Below the pieces are notes generated by a model. The model had not been told where the DNA came from. It saw nothing but the letters and a program-made list of their open reading frames with translations, and searched no databases. Position numbers and translations under genes: made by a program. This document shows positions 8,328-16,820 of a stretch of 64,000 bases of DNA, piece by piece; the first letter of the stretch is position 1, and every line of letters begins with the position of its first letter. Origin of the DNA: Paraeggerthella hongkongensis (lineage in GTDB: Bacteria; Actinomycetota; Coriobacteriia; Coriobacteriales; Eggerthellaceae); NCBI RefSeq assembly GCF_003726035.1, contig NZ_QICD01000011.1, forward strand, positions 1 through 64,000, written 5' to 3'.

Positions 8328-9485
8328 ATGAGCGAGCATCTAATCGGACTTGACAGGCGAGCATTTATCAGCGGCGCTGCTGCGCTCGGCGCCCTTTCTT
8401 TTATGGCTCCGAAGGTCGCGTTCGCAGAGACGGCTGCTGAGAAGCAAGCCGAAGCTGACGCCGTCCGCAATCAGTTGGTCGGATTGCAGGCTGACCTCGA
8501 GGCAGCCGAGATCAACTATTATTCCGCGCTGGACAAGCGCGACGCTGCCAAGCAGGCCATGGAGGCCGAGCAGGCGAAGATCGACGACGCCAACGGCAAG
8601 ATCGCCGATCTCCAGGACAAGCTGGGAACGCGTGCGCGCAGCATGTACCGTTCCGGTTCTTCGAGCTTCCTCGATTTCGTTCTGGGCGCTACGTCGTTCG
8701 ACGAGTTTACGCAGAACTGGGATCTTCTGAACCAGATGAACGAGAACGACTCGAACATGGTCAACGAGACCAAGACCCTGCGCGAAGAGCTGCAGGCTGC
8801 CAAAGACGAGTATGCTCGCCAGGAAAAGATCGCGTCGCAGAAGGCTGAAGAGGCCAAGCAGATTCAGGCTGAGGTTCAGGCCAAGGTCGATAACGCGGCC
8901 AAGCTGGTCAGCACGCTCGATGCCGAGGCGCAGGAACTTCTGCTGCAAGAGCAGGCTGCCGCAGCGGCGGCCGCAGCAGCAGCCGCTCAGGCTGCTGCCG
9001 AGGAAGAGGCTCGCAAGCAGCAGAATAACACCGGCGGTGGCGGCGGCGGTTCCATCGTGTATCCCGGCGGTGGCGGCGGCGGTGGAAACACTGGCGGCGG
9101 CGGTGGCGGTAACACCGGCGGCGGCGGCGGAAGCGTCGGCGACTACAGCGGCGTGGTAGGCTACGCTATGAGCCGCATCGGCTGCCCGTACGTTTGGGGC
9201 GCCGAGGGGCCGGACGCGTTCGACTGCTCCGGCTTGGTTACGTGGGCGTACCGTCAGGTCGGTCGTTACGTGCCGCACCAGAGCGAGGCTCAGTACGCTG
9301 CTGCTTCCAATATCGTTCCGGTGTCCCAGGCTCGCCCCGGCGACGTCCTGTGGCGCTACGGCCACGTTGGCATCGCGGTCAGCTACGGCGGCTCGCACTA
9401 CGTGCACGCGCCAACCTTCAACGCTTACGTGCGCGACACCGACCCCTTGTCGTGGTCGCAATTCACGGCGGCGCTTCAGTTCTAA
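8328..9485 (+). CDS. Secreted NlpC/P60 peptidoglycan endopeptidase with coiled coil
   Basis: 385 residues. An N-terminal signal with an Arg-Arg pair (LDRRAFISGAAALGA) ends near AFA, so export may be by Tat or Sec. Residues ~40-215 form a long Ala/Glu/Lys coiled coil, ~216-275 an Ala- then Gly-rich linker with runs of five to seven glycines, and ~278-385 an NlpC/P60 domain with catalytic Cys in FDCSGLV and His in YGHVGI. It would cut stem peptides in the cell wall, perhaps during daughter cell separation; the layout is like actinobacterial RipA-type hydrolases, where the coiled coil restrains the enzyme. The ATG at 8328 is chosen for the AGGAGG 9-14 bp upstream. It is a single-gene unit with its own promoter and terminator. 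Confidence 0.9.
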   Translation: MSEHLIGLDRRAFISGAAALGALSFMAPKVAFAETAAEKQAEADAVRNQLVGLQADLEAAEINYYSALDKRDAAKQAMEAEQAKIDDANGKIADLQDKLGTRARSMYRSGSSSFLDFVLGATSFDEFTQNWDLLNQMNENDSNMVNETKTLREELQAAKDEYARQEKIASQKAEEAKQIQAEVQAKVDNAAKLVSTLDAEAQELLLQEQAAAAAAAAAAAQAAAEEEARKQQNNTGGGGGGSIVYPGGGGGGGNTGGGGGGNTGGGGGSVGDYSGVVGYAMSRIGCPYVWGAEGPDAFDCSGLVTWAYRQVGRYVPHQSEAQYAAASNIVPVSQARPGDVLWRYGHVGIAVSYGGSHYVHAPTFNAYVRDTDPLSWSQFTAALQF

Positions 9486-9500
9486 GTTGGAAAACCATAT

Positions 9501-9534
9501 ACGAAAAGAGGGCTTCGGCCCTTTTTTCGTATCG
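9501..9534 (+). terminator. Terminator of the NlpC/P60 gene
   Basis: TACGAAAAGAGGGC, TTCG loop, GCCCTTTTTTCGTA: a strong Rho-independent hairpin with U-run. Confidence 0.85.
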
Positions 9535-9567
9535 CGCGCAAGCGCCGGATGTCGAAAGGGGAGAGGG

Positions 9568-10080
9568 ATGCGCGTAACCGTTGAACTTGAGAACGGGCTT
9601 TTGCCTGACAGGTTCGGGAAATACGCCCCGGAGGAATACACGGTGGAGGGAAACCCTGTTCGCTCGTTTCCTTTCGAGGTGGCGGACGTGCCGGAGGGCG
9701 CGCGGTCGCTTGCGCTTGCGTTCGTTGATTGGGATGCCATTCCCGTGGGCGGATTCTGCTGGATTCACTGGCTTGCCTGCAATATTGCGCCCGACGCAAC
9801 CCGTATTCCCGAAAATGCAAGCGCGTCGGGGGCCGTGCCCTGCGTTCAAGGATCCAACAGCAATTGGTCGCCTCTTGCCGGCGCAAGCTCCAACCCGCAG
9901 GTAACGCAGCGCTATTCCGGACCGTATCCTCCAGACAAGACGCATGTCTACACGCTGACCGTCTATGCGCTCGATTGCGAACTCGGCCTTCCCGAAGGGT
10001 ACTACCTTAATGAGTTTCGCCGCGCCATCCGGGGCCACGTGTTGGCTCGGGCATCCGTCGAGTTGCCCAGCAGAGCGTAG
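9568..10080 (+). CDS. YbhB/YbcL family Raf-kinase-inhibitor-like protein
   Basis: 170 residues of PEBP (phosphatidylethanolamine-binding) fold. Visible family features are SLALAFVDWDA (~52-62), the anion-site region HWLACNIAPD (~72-82), and YSGPYPPDKTHVYTLTVYALD (split across ~118-140). No signal peptide. The biochemical role of bacterial YbhB proteins is not settled. The ATG at 9568 follows GGGGAGAGGG. The next gene starts 15 bp after its stop, so they may be co-transcribed. Confidence 0.85.
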   Translation: MRVTVELENGLLPDRFGKYAPEEYTVEGNPVRSFPFEVADVPEGARSLALAFVDWDAIPVGGFCWIHWLACNIAPDATRIPENASASGAVPCVQGSNSNWSPLAGASSNPQVTQRYSGPYPPDKTHVYTLTVYALDCELGLPEGYYLNEFRRAIRGHVLARASVELPSRA

Positions 10081-10094
10081 GGGAGCGTCGTCGC

Positions 10095-10673
10095 ATGAGT
10101 CGGGTCGAAAGCGTCGTTCACCCGATCGAGCCGGTGTTCGACGAGTCTTCGCGCGTGCTTGTCTTGGGAACCATGCCTTCGCCGGCTTCGCGCAGGGCGG
10201 GCTTTTACTACGCCCATCCCCAAAATCGCTTCTGGAAGGTCTTGGCGGCTTTGTTCGACGAGCCGGAGCCAAGGGGTACCGATGCTCGCGCGCAATTTGC
10301 GCTTCGGCACCATATAGCGCTTTGGGACGTATTGGCGTCGTGCGCTATTGAAGGCGCCTCGGATGCAAGCATTGCGAATCCAATCCCCAACGATCTGGAG
10401 CGCATCGCGCGAATCGCCTCGATTTCCACGGTGCTCACCACGGGAAGAAAAGCCGAAGAACTTTTCAAGCGCTACGCAAGGAAAATGATCCCGGAAGCAA
10501 ATTTTGTGCCGCTTCCTTCGACAAGCGGAGCGAATGCTCGTATGAACCTGGATGTCCTCATAAGTGCGTACCAGCCGCTGTTGCAAGCCGTTTCTCCAGG
10601 TGGTAGCGGTATAAGGGAGAAAAAACCTGCCGTCTCTATATCCATGCAGGAGGGTCAAAGTGAGGAGGAATGA
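10095..10673 (+). CDS. Hypoxanthine-DNA glycosylase (UDG superfamily)
   Basis: 192 residues. VLVLGTMPSPASR at ~20-32 is the UDG-superfamily motif 1 in its family-6 form, followed by AGFYYAHPQNRFWKVL, a signature of hypoxanthine/deoxyinosine DNA glycosylase. Inferred role: removal of deaminated adenine from DNA in base excision repair. A mismatch-specific uracil glycosylase activity is the alternative. The last codons approach the strong tRNA/tuf promoter 30 bp downstream; no terminator is seen between. Confidence 0.8.
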   Translation: MSRVESVVHPIEPVFDESSRVLVLGTMPSPASRRAGFYYAHPQNRFWKVLAALFDEPEPRGTDARAQFALRHHIALWDVLASCAIEGASDASIANPIPNDLERIARIASISTVLTTGRKAEELFKRYARKMIPEANFVPLPSTSGANARMNLDVLISAYQPLLQAVSPGGSGIREKKPAVSISMQEGQSEEE

Positions 10674-10702
10674 TGGAGACACGCCCGGAGGCGTGTAGAT
10701 GG

Positions 10703-10731
10703 TTGACACGGTTTGAATCCTAGCGTATTAT
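10703..10731 (+). promoter_or_regulatory. Strong promoter of the tRNA-tuf operon
   Basis: TTGACA (10703-10708), 17-bp spacer, TATTAT (10726-10731); near consensus for the housekeeping sigma factor. It would drive tRNA-Tyr, tRNA-Thr, tRNA-Met and tuf. Confidence 0.85.
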
Positions 10732-10810
10732 TCTCCTGCTCGCTCGTTCGGGACAAACGAAAGAGCGGCAGGCAGCTTGATAAATACACATGAATTGAGC
10801 AGCGAATTAT

Positions 10811-10895
10811 GGGCGTGTGCCCGAGTGGCTAAAGGGGACGGGCTGTAAACCCGTTGGCTATGCCTACCTAGGTTCGAATCCTAGCGCGCCCACCA
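10811..10895 (+). tRNA. tRNA-Tyr (GTA)
   Basis: Acceptor GGGCGTG pairs with CGCGCCC (10885-10891). Anticodon GTA at 10845-10847. A long variable arm as expected for bacterial tRNA-Tyr. GGTTCGAATCC T-loop, CCA encoded. Confidence 0.96.
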
Positions 10896-10901
10896 TCTTT
10901 C

Positions 10902-10977
<76 letters not shown>

Positions 10978-10985
10978 TGCTAAAT

Positions 10986-11062
10986 GGCGGTGTAGCTCAG
11001 TTGGTCAGAGCACACGGTTCATACCCGTGGCGTCACTGGTTCAAATCCAGTCACCGCTACCA
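10986..11062 (+). tRNA. tRNA-Met (CAT), elongator type
   Basis: Acceptor GGCGGTG pairs with CACCGCT (first pair G-U). Anticodon CAT at 11020-11022. The anticodon stem CACGG/CCGTG lacks the three G-C pairs of an initiator, so I call elongator Met; a lysidine-modified Ile tRNA is less likely. Confidence 0.9.
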
Positions 11063-11150
11063 TTTGCATTATTCCGCGTCCGCTTTGTCGGACGCGTCGT
11101 TATTTTTTGTTTTGTTTTCGCGAAAGCGAACCCTATAAGGAGGATGACAC

Positions 11151-12353
<1,203 letters not shown>

Positions 12354-12380
12354 CACCCTGTTTCATCAGTTAACCTTATG

Positions 12381-12404
12381 CGGGGCCCGCATCAGCGGGC
12401 CCCG
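12381..12404 (+). terminator. Hairpin after tuf
   Basis: CGGGGCCCGC (12381-12390), ATCA loop, GCGGGCCCCG (12395-12404): a perfect 10-bp stem. The U-run is poor, so partial read-through into rpmG is possible. Confidence 0.7.
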
Positions 12405-12465
12405 TTCATGAGAATTCATGTGTATGTGATTCGAGCGCCGTTCGGATTAGGTAAAAGGAGAATTC

Positions 12466-12615
12466 ATGCGTACGTTGGTCACCTTGGCATGCACGGAGTG
12501 CAAGCGCCGCAATTACACGACCAAGAAGAACAAGCAGAACAATCCCGACCGTATCGAGTTGAAGAAGTACTGCAAGTGGTGCCAGTGCCACACGGTGCAT
12601 AAAGAGACCCGATAG
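12466..12615 (+). CDS. rpmG: 50S ribosomal protein L33
   Basis: A 49-residue protein, [17 protein letters not shown]... ending HTVHKETR. It has two CxxC pairs (CTEC, CKWC), so it is the zinc-binding (C+) form of L33. AAAGGAG lies 5-11 bp upstream of the ATG at 12466. Position before tRNA-Trp, secE and nusG is the classic bacterial order. Confidence 0.95.
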   Translation: MRTLVTLACTECKRRNYTTKKNKQNNPDRIELKKYCKWCQCHTVHKETR

Positions 12616-12639
12616 CGCGTCTGAGGTTTGCACGAGCAT

Positions 12640-12716
12640 AGGCCAGTAGCTCCAATTGGTAGAGCGGCGGTCTCCAAAACCGCATGTTGGGGGTTCGAGT
12701 CCCTCCTGGCCTGCCA
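12640..12716 (+). tRNA. tRNA-Trp (CCA)
   Basis: Acceptor AGGCCAG pairs with CTGGCCT (12706-12712). Anticodon CCA at 12674-12676. CCA tail encoded. Confidence 0.96.
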
Positions 12717-12725
12717 GCTCGAGAT

Positions 12726-12781
12726 ATGAGCAGCTTGCATTCAGGTTGCTTGGATGAGCAGCTTGGAATCAGGCTGCTTGT
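12726..12781 (+). repeat. 28-bp imperfect tandem duplication
   Basis: Units 12726-12753 and 12754-12781 both start ATGAGCAGCTTG and differ at only a few bases. They fill the spacer between tRNA-Trp and secE. Confidence 0.8.
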
Positions 12782-12822
12782 TTGGCGTTTAGACGGATAA
12801 CGATCCCCGGTTAAGGAATCAG

Positions 12823-13266
12823 ATGGCGAAGAAATCAAAGACACAGCGTGCGAAGGCTTCTGCTGCTCGTGCTGCTCGCAAGGAGCAGGCGCAGCTTCAG
12901 GCTGCCGAAGCCGAGGCGAGCAAGGTCGCCGAGGCAGACGCTGTTGAAACTGAAGCGCCCAAGAGGAAGTTCTTCAAGAAATCCCAGAAGAACGAAACGT
13001 CCGTGAACGACGGCAAGCAGGAAAAGGCGCAGCGCAAGGAACTTGAGAAGAAGGCTGAGAAGAAGCCGGCGAAGAAGCGCCGCTTCGGTTTTCTTAAAGA
13101 CGTGCGCTCCGAGCTGAAGCGCGTTACCTGGCCGACGAAGCAGGACGTGCTCCGTTGGAGCGTTGTCGTGGTTGTTGCACTGCTGTTCTTCGGTGTGTAT
13201 GTCGCCGTACTTGACAACGTCGTTATCACGCCGTTGTTGATCGGGATTTCTGGTTTGGGGGCTTAG
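12823..13266 (+). CDS. secE: Preprotein translocase subunit SecE
   Basis: 147 residues, longer than the minimal SecE (~60-65) because of an ~85-residue Lys/Ala/Glu-rich cytoplasmic N-terminus. The conserved part is at the C-terminus: FLKDVRSELKRVTWPTKQDV (~90-109), then one membrane helix VVVVVALLFFGVYVAVL. It is the SecYEG channel clamp. Stop is 3 bp before nusG, so the two are coupled. Start follows AAGGA. Confidence 0.95.
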   Translation: MAKKSKTQRAKASAARAARKEQAQLQAAEAEASKVAEADAVETEAPKRKFFKKSQKNETSVNDGKQEKAQRKELEKKAEKKPAKKRRFGFLKDVRSELKRVTWPTKQDVLRWSVVVVVALLFFGVYVAVLDNVVITPLLIGISGLGA

Positions 13267-13269
13267 CAG

Positions 13270-13800
13270 ATGGCTAAGAAGTGGTACGTCCTGCATACGT
13301 ATTCAGGATACGAGAACAAAGTCAAGAAAAACCTCGAGACCCGTATTGAAACGATGGGCCTTGAAAACAACGTGTTCGCTATCGAGATTCCGACGGAGAC
13401 GGTCACCGAGATCAAAGAGGGCGGTCGTCGCGTCGAGAGCGAGAAGAAGGTGTTTCCCGGATACGTCCTCGTCCGCATGGATTTGGACGATCGTAGCTGG
13501 GCCGCAGTTCGCAATACGCCGGGTGTGACCGGATTCGTGGGTGCGGACGGCAACCCTGCTCCTCTTACGCGCGAAGAGTACAACAAGATCATGAAGCGCA
13601 CGGACACGAAGAAGAAGCCTGCGGTTTCTTCGAGCTTGGAAGTGGGTCAGTCGGTCAAGGTTGTGTCGGGTCCCCTCGCCGAGTTCGATGGCGTGGTTTC
13701 CGAGGTATCGCCTGATGCGGGCAAGGTGAAGGTTATGGTCTCCATCTTCGGCCGCGAAACTCCTGTCGAGCTTTCGTTCGATCAGGTGGCGAAGATCTAA
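13270..13800 (+). CDS. nusG: Transcription termination/antitermination factor NusG
   Basis: 176 residues. NGN domain from [16 protein letters not shown] (~2-17) to ~105 and a KOW domain [16 protein letters not shown] (~128-143). Binds RNA polymerase clamp and couples it to the ribosome or Rho. Immediately follows secE. Confidence 0.97.
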   Translation: MAKKWYVLHTYSGYENKVKKNLETRIETMGLENNVFAIEIPTETVTEIKEGGRRVESEKKVFPGYVLVRMDLDDRSWAAVRNTPGVTGFVGADGNPAPLTREEYNKIMKRTDTKKKPAVSSSLEVGQSVKVVSGPLAEFDGVVSEVSPDAGKVKVMVSIFGRETPVELSFDQVAKI

Positions 13801-13811
13801 AGGTGCGAACA

Positions 13812-13868
13812 AAAGCGGCTTCGCGTGCCCGCGTGGACCGGGGCTTCTCACTCGAAACCTGCCGCTTT
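13812..13868 (+). terminator. Hairpin between nusG and rplK
   Basis: AAAGCGGC (13812-13819) pairs with GCCGCTTT (13861-13868), then GTTG. A 41-bp loop makes this weak. It may attenuate read-through into rplK. Confidence 0.4.
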
Positions 13869-13926
13869 GTTGATAGAAACAACGTTTAACTTTATGTGTG
13901 ACAGTCAGCTGAAAGGATAGTTCACC

Positions 13927-14424
13927 ATGGCTGAAAAGAAGCAAACCGGCTTTATCAAGCTTCAGATCCCCGCGGGTGCCGCGAACCCGGCTCCTCCGGT
14001 TGGCCCGGCGCTTGGCGCTCAGGGCGTCAACATCATGCAGTTCTGCCAGGCGTTCAACGCTCAGACGCAGGACCAGTCCGGTACCATCATCCCGGTTGAG
14101 ATCACGGTGTACGAGGACAAGTCCTTCACCTTCGTGTGCAAGACTCCTCCGGCGGCCGTGCTCATCAAGGAGAAGCTGGGCATCAACAGCGGCTCCGGCA
14201 TCCCGCAGCTGCAGTCCGTCGGCACGTTGACCGAGGACCAGCTTCGCGAGATCGCCGAGATCAAGCTCCCGGACCTCAACGCCAACACGGTTGAGGCTGC
14301 CATGGAGATCATCGCCGGCACGGCGCGCAGCATGGGCGTGCGCATCGAGGGTCGCGAGATGAAGAAGAAGTACGTGCCTTCCAAGAAGGTTGCTGCTATG
14401 CTCCAGGGCAAGACGATCGACTAA
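13927..14424 (+). CDS. rplK: 50S ribosomal protein L11 with C-terminal extension
   Basis: 165 residues; most bacterial L11 proteins are about 141-145. The core is standard: [20 protein letters not shown] at the N-terminus and the rRNA-binding domain ending [10 protein letters not shown]. After that point about 22 extra residues follow, rich in Lys ([17 protein letters not shown]...). The extension is in frame and has normal codon use, so it is not a frameshift artefact as far as I can see. Start ATG 13927 follows AAAGGA. Confidence 0.96.
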   Translation: MAEKKQTGFIKLQIPAGAANPAPPVGPALGAQGVNIMQFCQAFNAQTQDQSGTIIPVEITVYEDKSFTFVCKTPPAAVLIKEKLGINSGSGIPQLQSVGTLTEDQLREIAEIKLPDLNANTVEAAMEIIAGTARSMGVRIEGREMKKKYVPSKKVAAMLQGKTID

Positions 14425-14448
14425 CGACGTCTTCTGCAATGCGTGATC

Positions 14449-14475
14449 GCAGCTGCGCATGATGTGCGCAGCTGC
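14449..14475 (+). promoter_or_regulatory. Perfect hairpin between rplK and rplA
   Basis: GCAGCTGCGCA (14449-14459) pairs with TGCGCAGCTGC (14465-14475) around a 5-base loop, followed by TTTG. It lies in the 114-bp rplK-rplA spacer. It could be an attenuator or a processing site; I cannot show that it is the L1 feedback site. Confidence 0.55.
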
Positions 14476-14538
14476 TTTGACGATACAGGAAAGTGGAAGG
14501 GCGCTTTGCGTCCGCTACACACCACGAAAGGAAACATC

Positions 14539-15249
14539 ATGAAAATGTCCAAGAACTACCGTGCGGCTCTCGAGAAGATCGGCGAGTCCACCTACGCTCC
14601 GCTCGAAGCGTTCAGCCTTGTAAAAGAGGTTTCGACGGCTAAGTTCGACCAGACCGTCGAGGCTCACTTCCGTCTGGGCATCGACACCCGTCAGGCTGAC
14701 CAGCAGCTGCGTGGTACCGTGAGCCTGCCGAACGGCTCGGGCAAGACGGTTCGCGTTGCCGTGTTCGCTGAGGGCGAGGCTGCCCGCGCCGCCGAAGAAG
14801 CCGGCGCCGACATCGTGGGCACCGACGAGCTGGTTCAGCAGATCCAGGCTGGCGAGTTCAACTTTGACGCCGCTGTTGCGACGCCCGACCAGATGGGCAA
14901 AGTTGGTCGTCTGGGCAAGATCCTGGGCCCCCGCGGCTTGATGCCGAACCCCAAGCTGGGCACGGTGACCAACGACGTTGTCAAGGCCATCAACGAGCTC
15001 AAGGGCGGCCGCGTGGAGTATCGTGCGGACCGCTACGGTATCGCTCACGTTGTCATCGGCAAGGCCAGCTTCACGGCTGAGCAGCTTGCTGAGAACTACG
15101 GTGCCGTGTACGACGAGATCCTTCGTATGAAGCCGTCTGCGGCCAAGGGCAAGTACGTGAAGTCGATCTCCGTTTCGGCCACCATGACGCCGGGCGTGTC
15201 CGTTGATTCCAGCGTGAATCGCAACTACACGGAAGCTGCTGCCGAATAA
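14539..15249 (+). CDS. rplA: 50S ribosomal protein L1
   Basis: 236 residues. Family motifs: [15 protein letters not shown] near residue 35, the [20 protein letters not shown] signature (~118-137), and [15 protein letters not shown] near the C-terminus. The ATG at 14539 follows GAAAGG; upstream in-frame ATGs would add a non-conserved tail. It is followed by a strong terminator, so rplJ-rplL are not next to it. Confidence 0.97.
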   Translation: MKMSKNYRAALEKIGESTYAPLEAFSLVKEVSTAKFDQTVEAHFRLGIDTRQADQQLRGTVSLPNGSGKTVRVAVFAEGEAARAAEEAGADIVGTDELVQQIQAGEFNFDAAVATPDQMGKVGRLGKILGPRGLMPNPKLGTVTNDVVKAINELKGGRVEYRADRYGIAHVVIGKASFTAEQLAENYGAVYDEILRMKPSAAKGKYVKSISVSATMTPGVSVDSSVNRNYTEAAAE

Positions 15250-15270
15250 GCTGCACTGTTAGACGTTGAA

Positions 15271-15300
15271 GAAAAGGGACCTGCGGGTCCCTTTTCTTTT
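15271..15300 (+). terminator. Terminator of the rplK-rplA unit
   Basis: GAAAAGGGACC (15271-15281) pairs with GGTCCCTTTTC (15286-15296), followed by TTTT. Confidence 0.9.
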
Positions 15301-15362
15301 GCCCCGTTCAAGATCTCAATGTGATATCATGTTGGTATCGACAATCTGAGAAAGGAAACGTC

Positions 15363-16337
15363 ATGTCCGTTGAAAAGACCGTTCACGTACGAAGCGGCTG
15401 GCCGATGTTGGTGTTGACGGTGGTTTTGGTCGTCGCATTTGCTGCGATCATCGCTACGGGGGCTACCATGCTTCCTCCCGACGATGTTCCGGTGACCACT
15501 ACAGCGCAGGCGCTTGGCGTCGGGCTGCTTGTTTCGGGTATCGTGGGAGTATGCATCGTTCCGTTGATTCTGCTTATGGGCTTCTTCACCATTCAACCGA
15601 ACCAGGCGCGCGTTCTCATCCTGTTCGGCGACTACAAGGGTACGGTGCGGGACGAGGGCTTCCATTGGGCGAACCCGTTCTATTCGCGCAGTGCTGGCAG
15701 TACGGTTGATCCCGCTACGGGCAAAGCCGTACCCATGAATACGAAGATCTCGCTGCGCGCTCGCACGTACAATGGCGATCACTTGAAGGTGAACGACAAA
15801 TGCGGCAACCCCATCGAGATCGCAGACGTTGTTGTTTGGCGCGTTGAGAACACGGCGAAGGCTTTGTTCGATGTGGATGACTACAACTCCTACGTGCATA
15901 CGCAAAGCGAAACGGCTCTGAGGCACGTGGCTACCGCGTACGCCTACGATCAGATGCCCGGCGAGCCCGAGGGTGGGATCACGCTCCGCAGCAACATCGA
16001 GGAGGTTTCCGCCGCCCTTAAAGAAGAGCTTTCGGTACGCTTGGAAAAGGCCGGCGTGGTGATTGACGACGCGCGCCTTACGCACCTTGCGTATGCCCCG
16101 GAGATTGCTCAGGCGATGCTGCGTCGCCAGCAGGCTGACGCGGTGATCGCTGCGCGTGAGAAGATCGTACAGGGTGCCGTGGGCATGGTCGATATGGCGC
16201 TTTCCGAGCTATCTAGCAAGAACGTGGTAGACTTGGACGACGAGCGCAAGGCCGCTATGGTTTCGAACCTGATGGTGGTTCTTTGCGGAGACTCTGACGC
16301 GCAGCCCGTGCTGAATACGGGCACGCTTTACCAGTAA
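15363..16337 (+). CDS. SPFH/Band-7 domain membrane protein
   Basis: 324 residues. Two hydrophobic segments at ~14-38 and ~50-80 anchor it, followed by an SPFH/band 7 domain (~85-260; starts FFTIQPNQARVLILFGDYKGTV) and an amphipathic Ala/Glu-rich helix (QAMLRRQQADAVIAAREKIV). SPFH proteins form membrane-associated oligomeric cages and affect proteases and membrane order; the specific role here is unknown. The ATG at 15363 follows AAAGGA. It is followed by a hairpin and then a small ribbon-helix-helix protein gene, an arrangement seen in other actinobacteria. Confidence 0.88.
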   Translation: MSVEKTVHVRSGWPMLVLTVVLVVAFAAIIATGATMLPPDDVPVTTTAQALGVGLLVSGIVGVCIVPLILLMGFFTIQPNQARVLILFGDYKGTVRDEGFHWANPFYSRSAGSTVDPATGKAVPMNTKISLRARTYNGDHLKVNDKCGNPIEIADVVVWRVENTAKALFDVDDYNSYVHTQSETALRHVATAYAYDQMPGEPEGGITLRSNIEEVSAALKEELSVRLEKAGVVIDDARLTHLAYAPEIAQAMLRRQQADAVIAAREKIVQGAVGMVDMALSELSSKNVVDLDDERKAAMVSNLMVVLCGDSDAQPVLNTGTLYQ

Positions 16338-16343
16338 AAGGAA

Positions 16344-16377
16344 TCGGCGCACTCGGGCCTGCTTCCGGGTGCGCCGA
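16344..16377 (+). terminator. Hairpin after the SPFH gene
   Basis: TCGGCGCAC (16344-16352) pairs with GTGCGCCGA (16369-16377), with an extra CGG/CCG inside. No U-run follows, so it may only attenuate transcription into the small gene downstream. Confidence 0.5.
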
Positions 16378-16389
16378 TGCGGTGACGAT

Positions 16390-16572
16390 ATGGCGAAACG
16401 CAAACAATACCCCTTGCGCGTGGATCCCGCTTTATGGGAGGCCATCGAGCGTTGGGCTGCCGATGACTTGCGCAGCGTGAACGCGCAGGTGGAATTCATC
16501 TTGCGTCACGCGTTGAGCGAAGCGGGCAGGTTGAAGCCTCCGCCCCCGCGCGACGAAACCGACCCTGGATAA
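16390..16572 (+). CDS. Small ribbon-helix-helix (Arc-like) protein
   Basis: 60 residues. KQYPLRVDPALWEAIERWA is a typical RHH strand followed by helix 1, and SVNAQVEFILRHAL is helix 2. The C-terminus is Pro/Asp/Glu-rich. The start at 16390 is preferred over an upstream GTG at 16369 that would lie inside the hairpin; neither has a strong binding site. A DNA-binding dimer is expected. Its co-location with the SPFH gene suggests a linked role, but no toxin gene is adjacent. Confidence 0.7.
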   Translation: MAKRKQYPLRVDPALWEAIERWAADDLRSVNAQVEFILRHALSEAGRLKPPPPRDETDPG

Positions 16573-16586
16573 GACGGGGACGGAGC

Positions 16587-16664
16587 GAGACAAAGGGACG
16601 GGGTCAATGTCTCATTTTCGGCCGCAGGCCAGAAAATGAGACATTGACCCCGTCCCTTTGTCTC
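16587..16664. repeat. Long perfect hairpin repeat, copy 2
   Basis: Arms 16587-16619 and 16632-16664, 33 bp perfect, same 12-bp loop and orientation as copy 1 (4822). It differs from copies 1 and 3 by paired changes in both arms (CAAAGGG for CGAAGGG; AATGTCTC for AATGACTC), so the stem stays perfect. Confidence 0.9.
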
Positions 16665-16820
16665 ATCGCCCGTCCTTTTTCGCTGCGGTGTCCTCCGGTT
16701 TCGAAGTGAAGGAGCAAGGGGCTTGCTTCGATATCCGAAGGGATTACACTTGAAAGGACGGGTGTCGGATGGGGTTTGCGTTTGAGCCGATGCCGAAAAC
16801 GTATGCGGTGAGGAGACGAC

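Noticed and set aside
8986-9140. Gly-codon repeats as a DNA minisatellite of separate interest
   Set aside because: They encode the flexible Gly-rich linker of the NlpC/P60 protein, which is common in secreted wall hydrolases.
16390-16572. RHH protein as the antitoxin of a toxin-antitoxin pair
   Set aside because: No small toxin-like gene is adjacent on either strand; the next features are a hairpin repeat and a DUF1254 gene.
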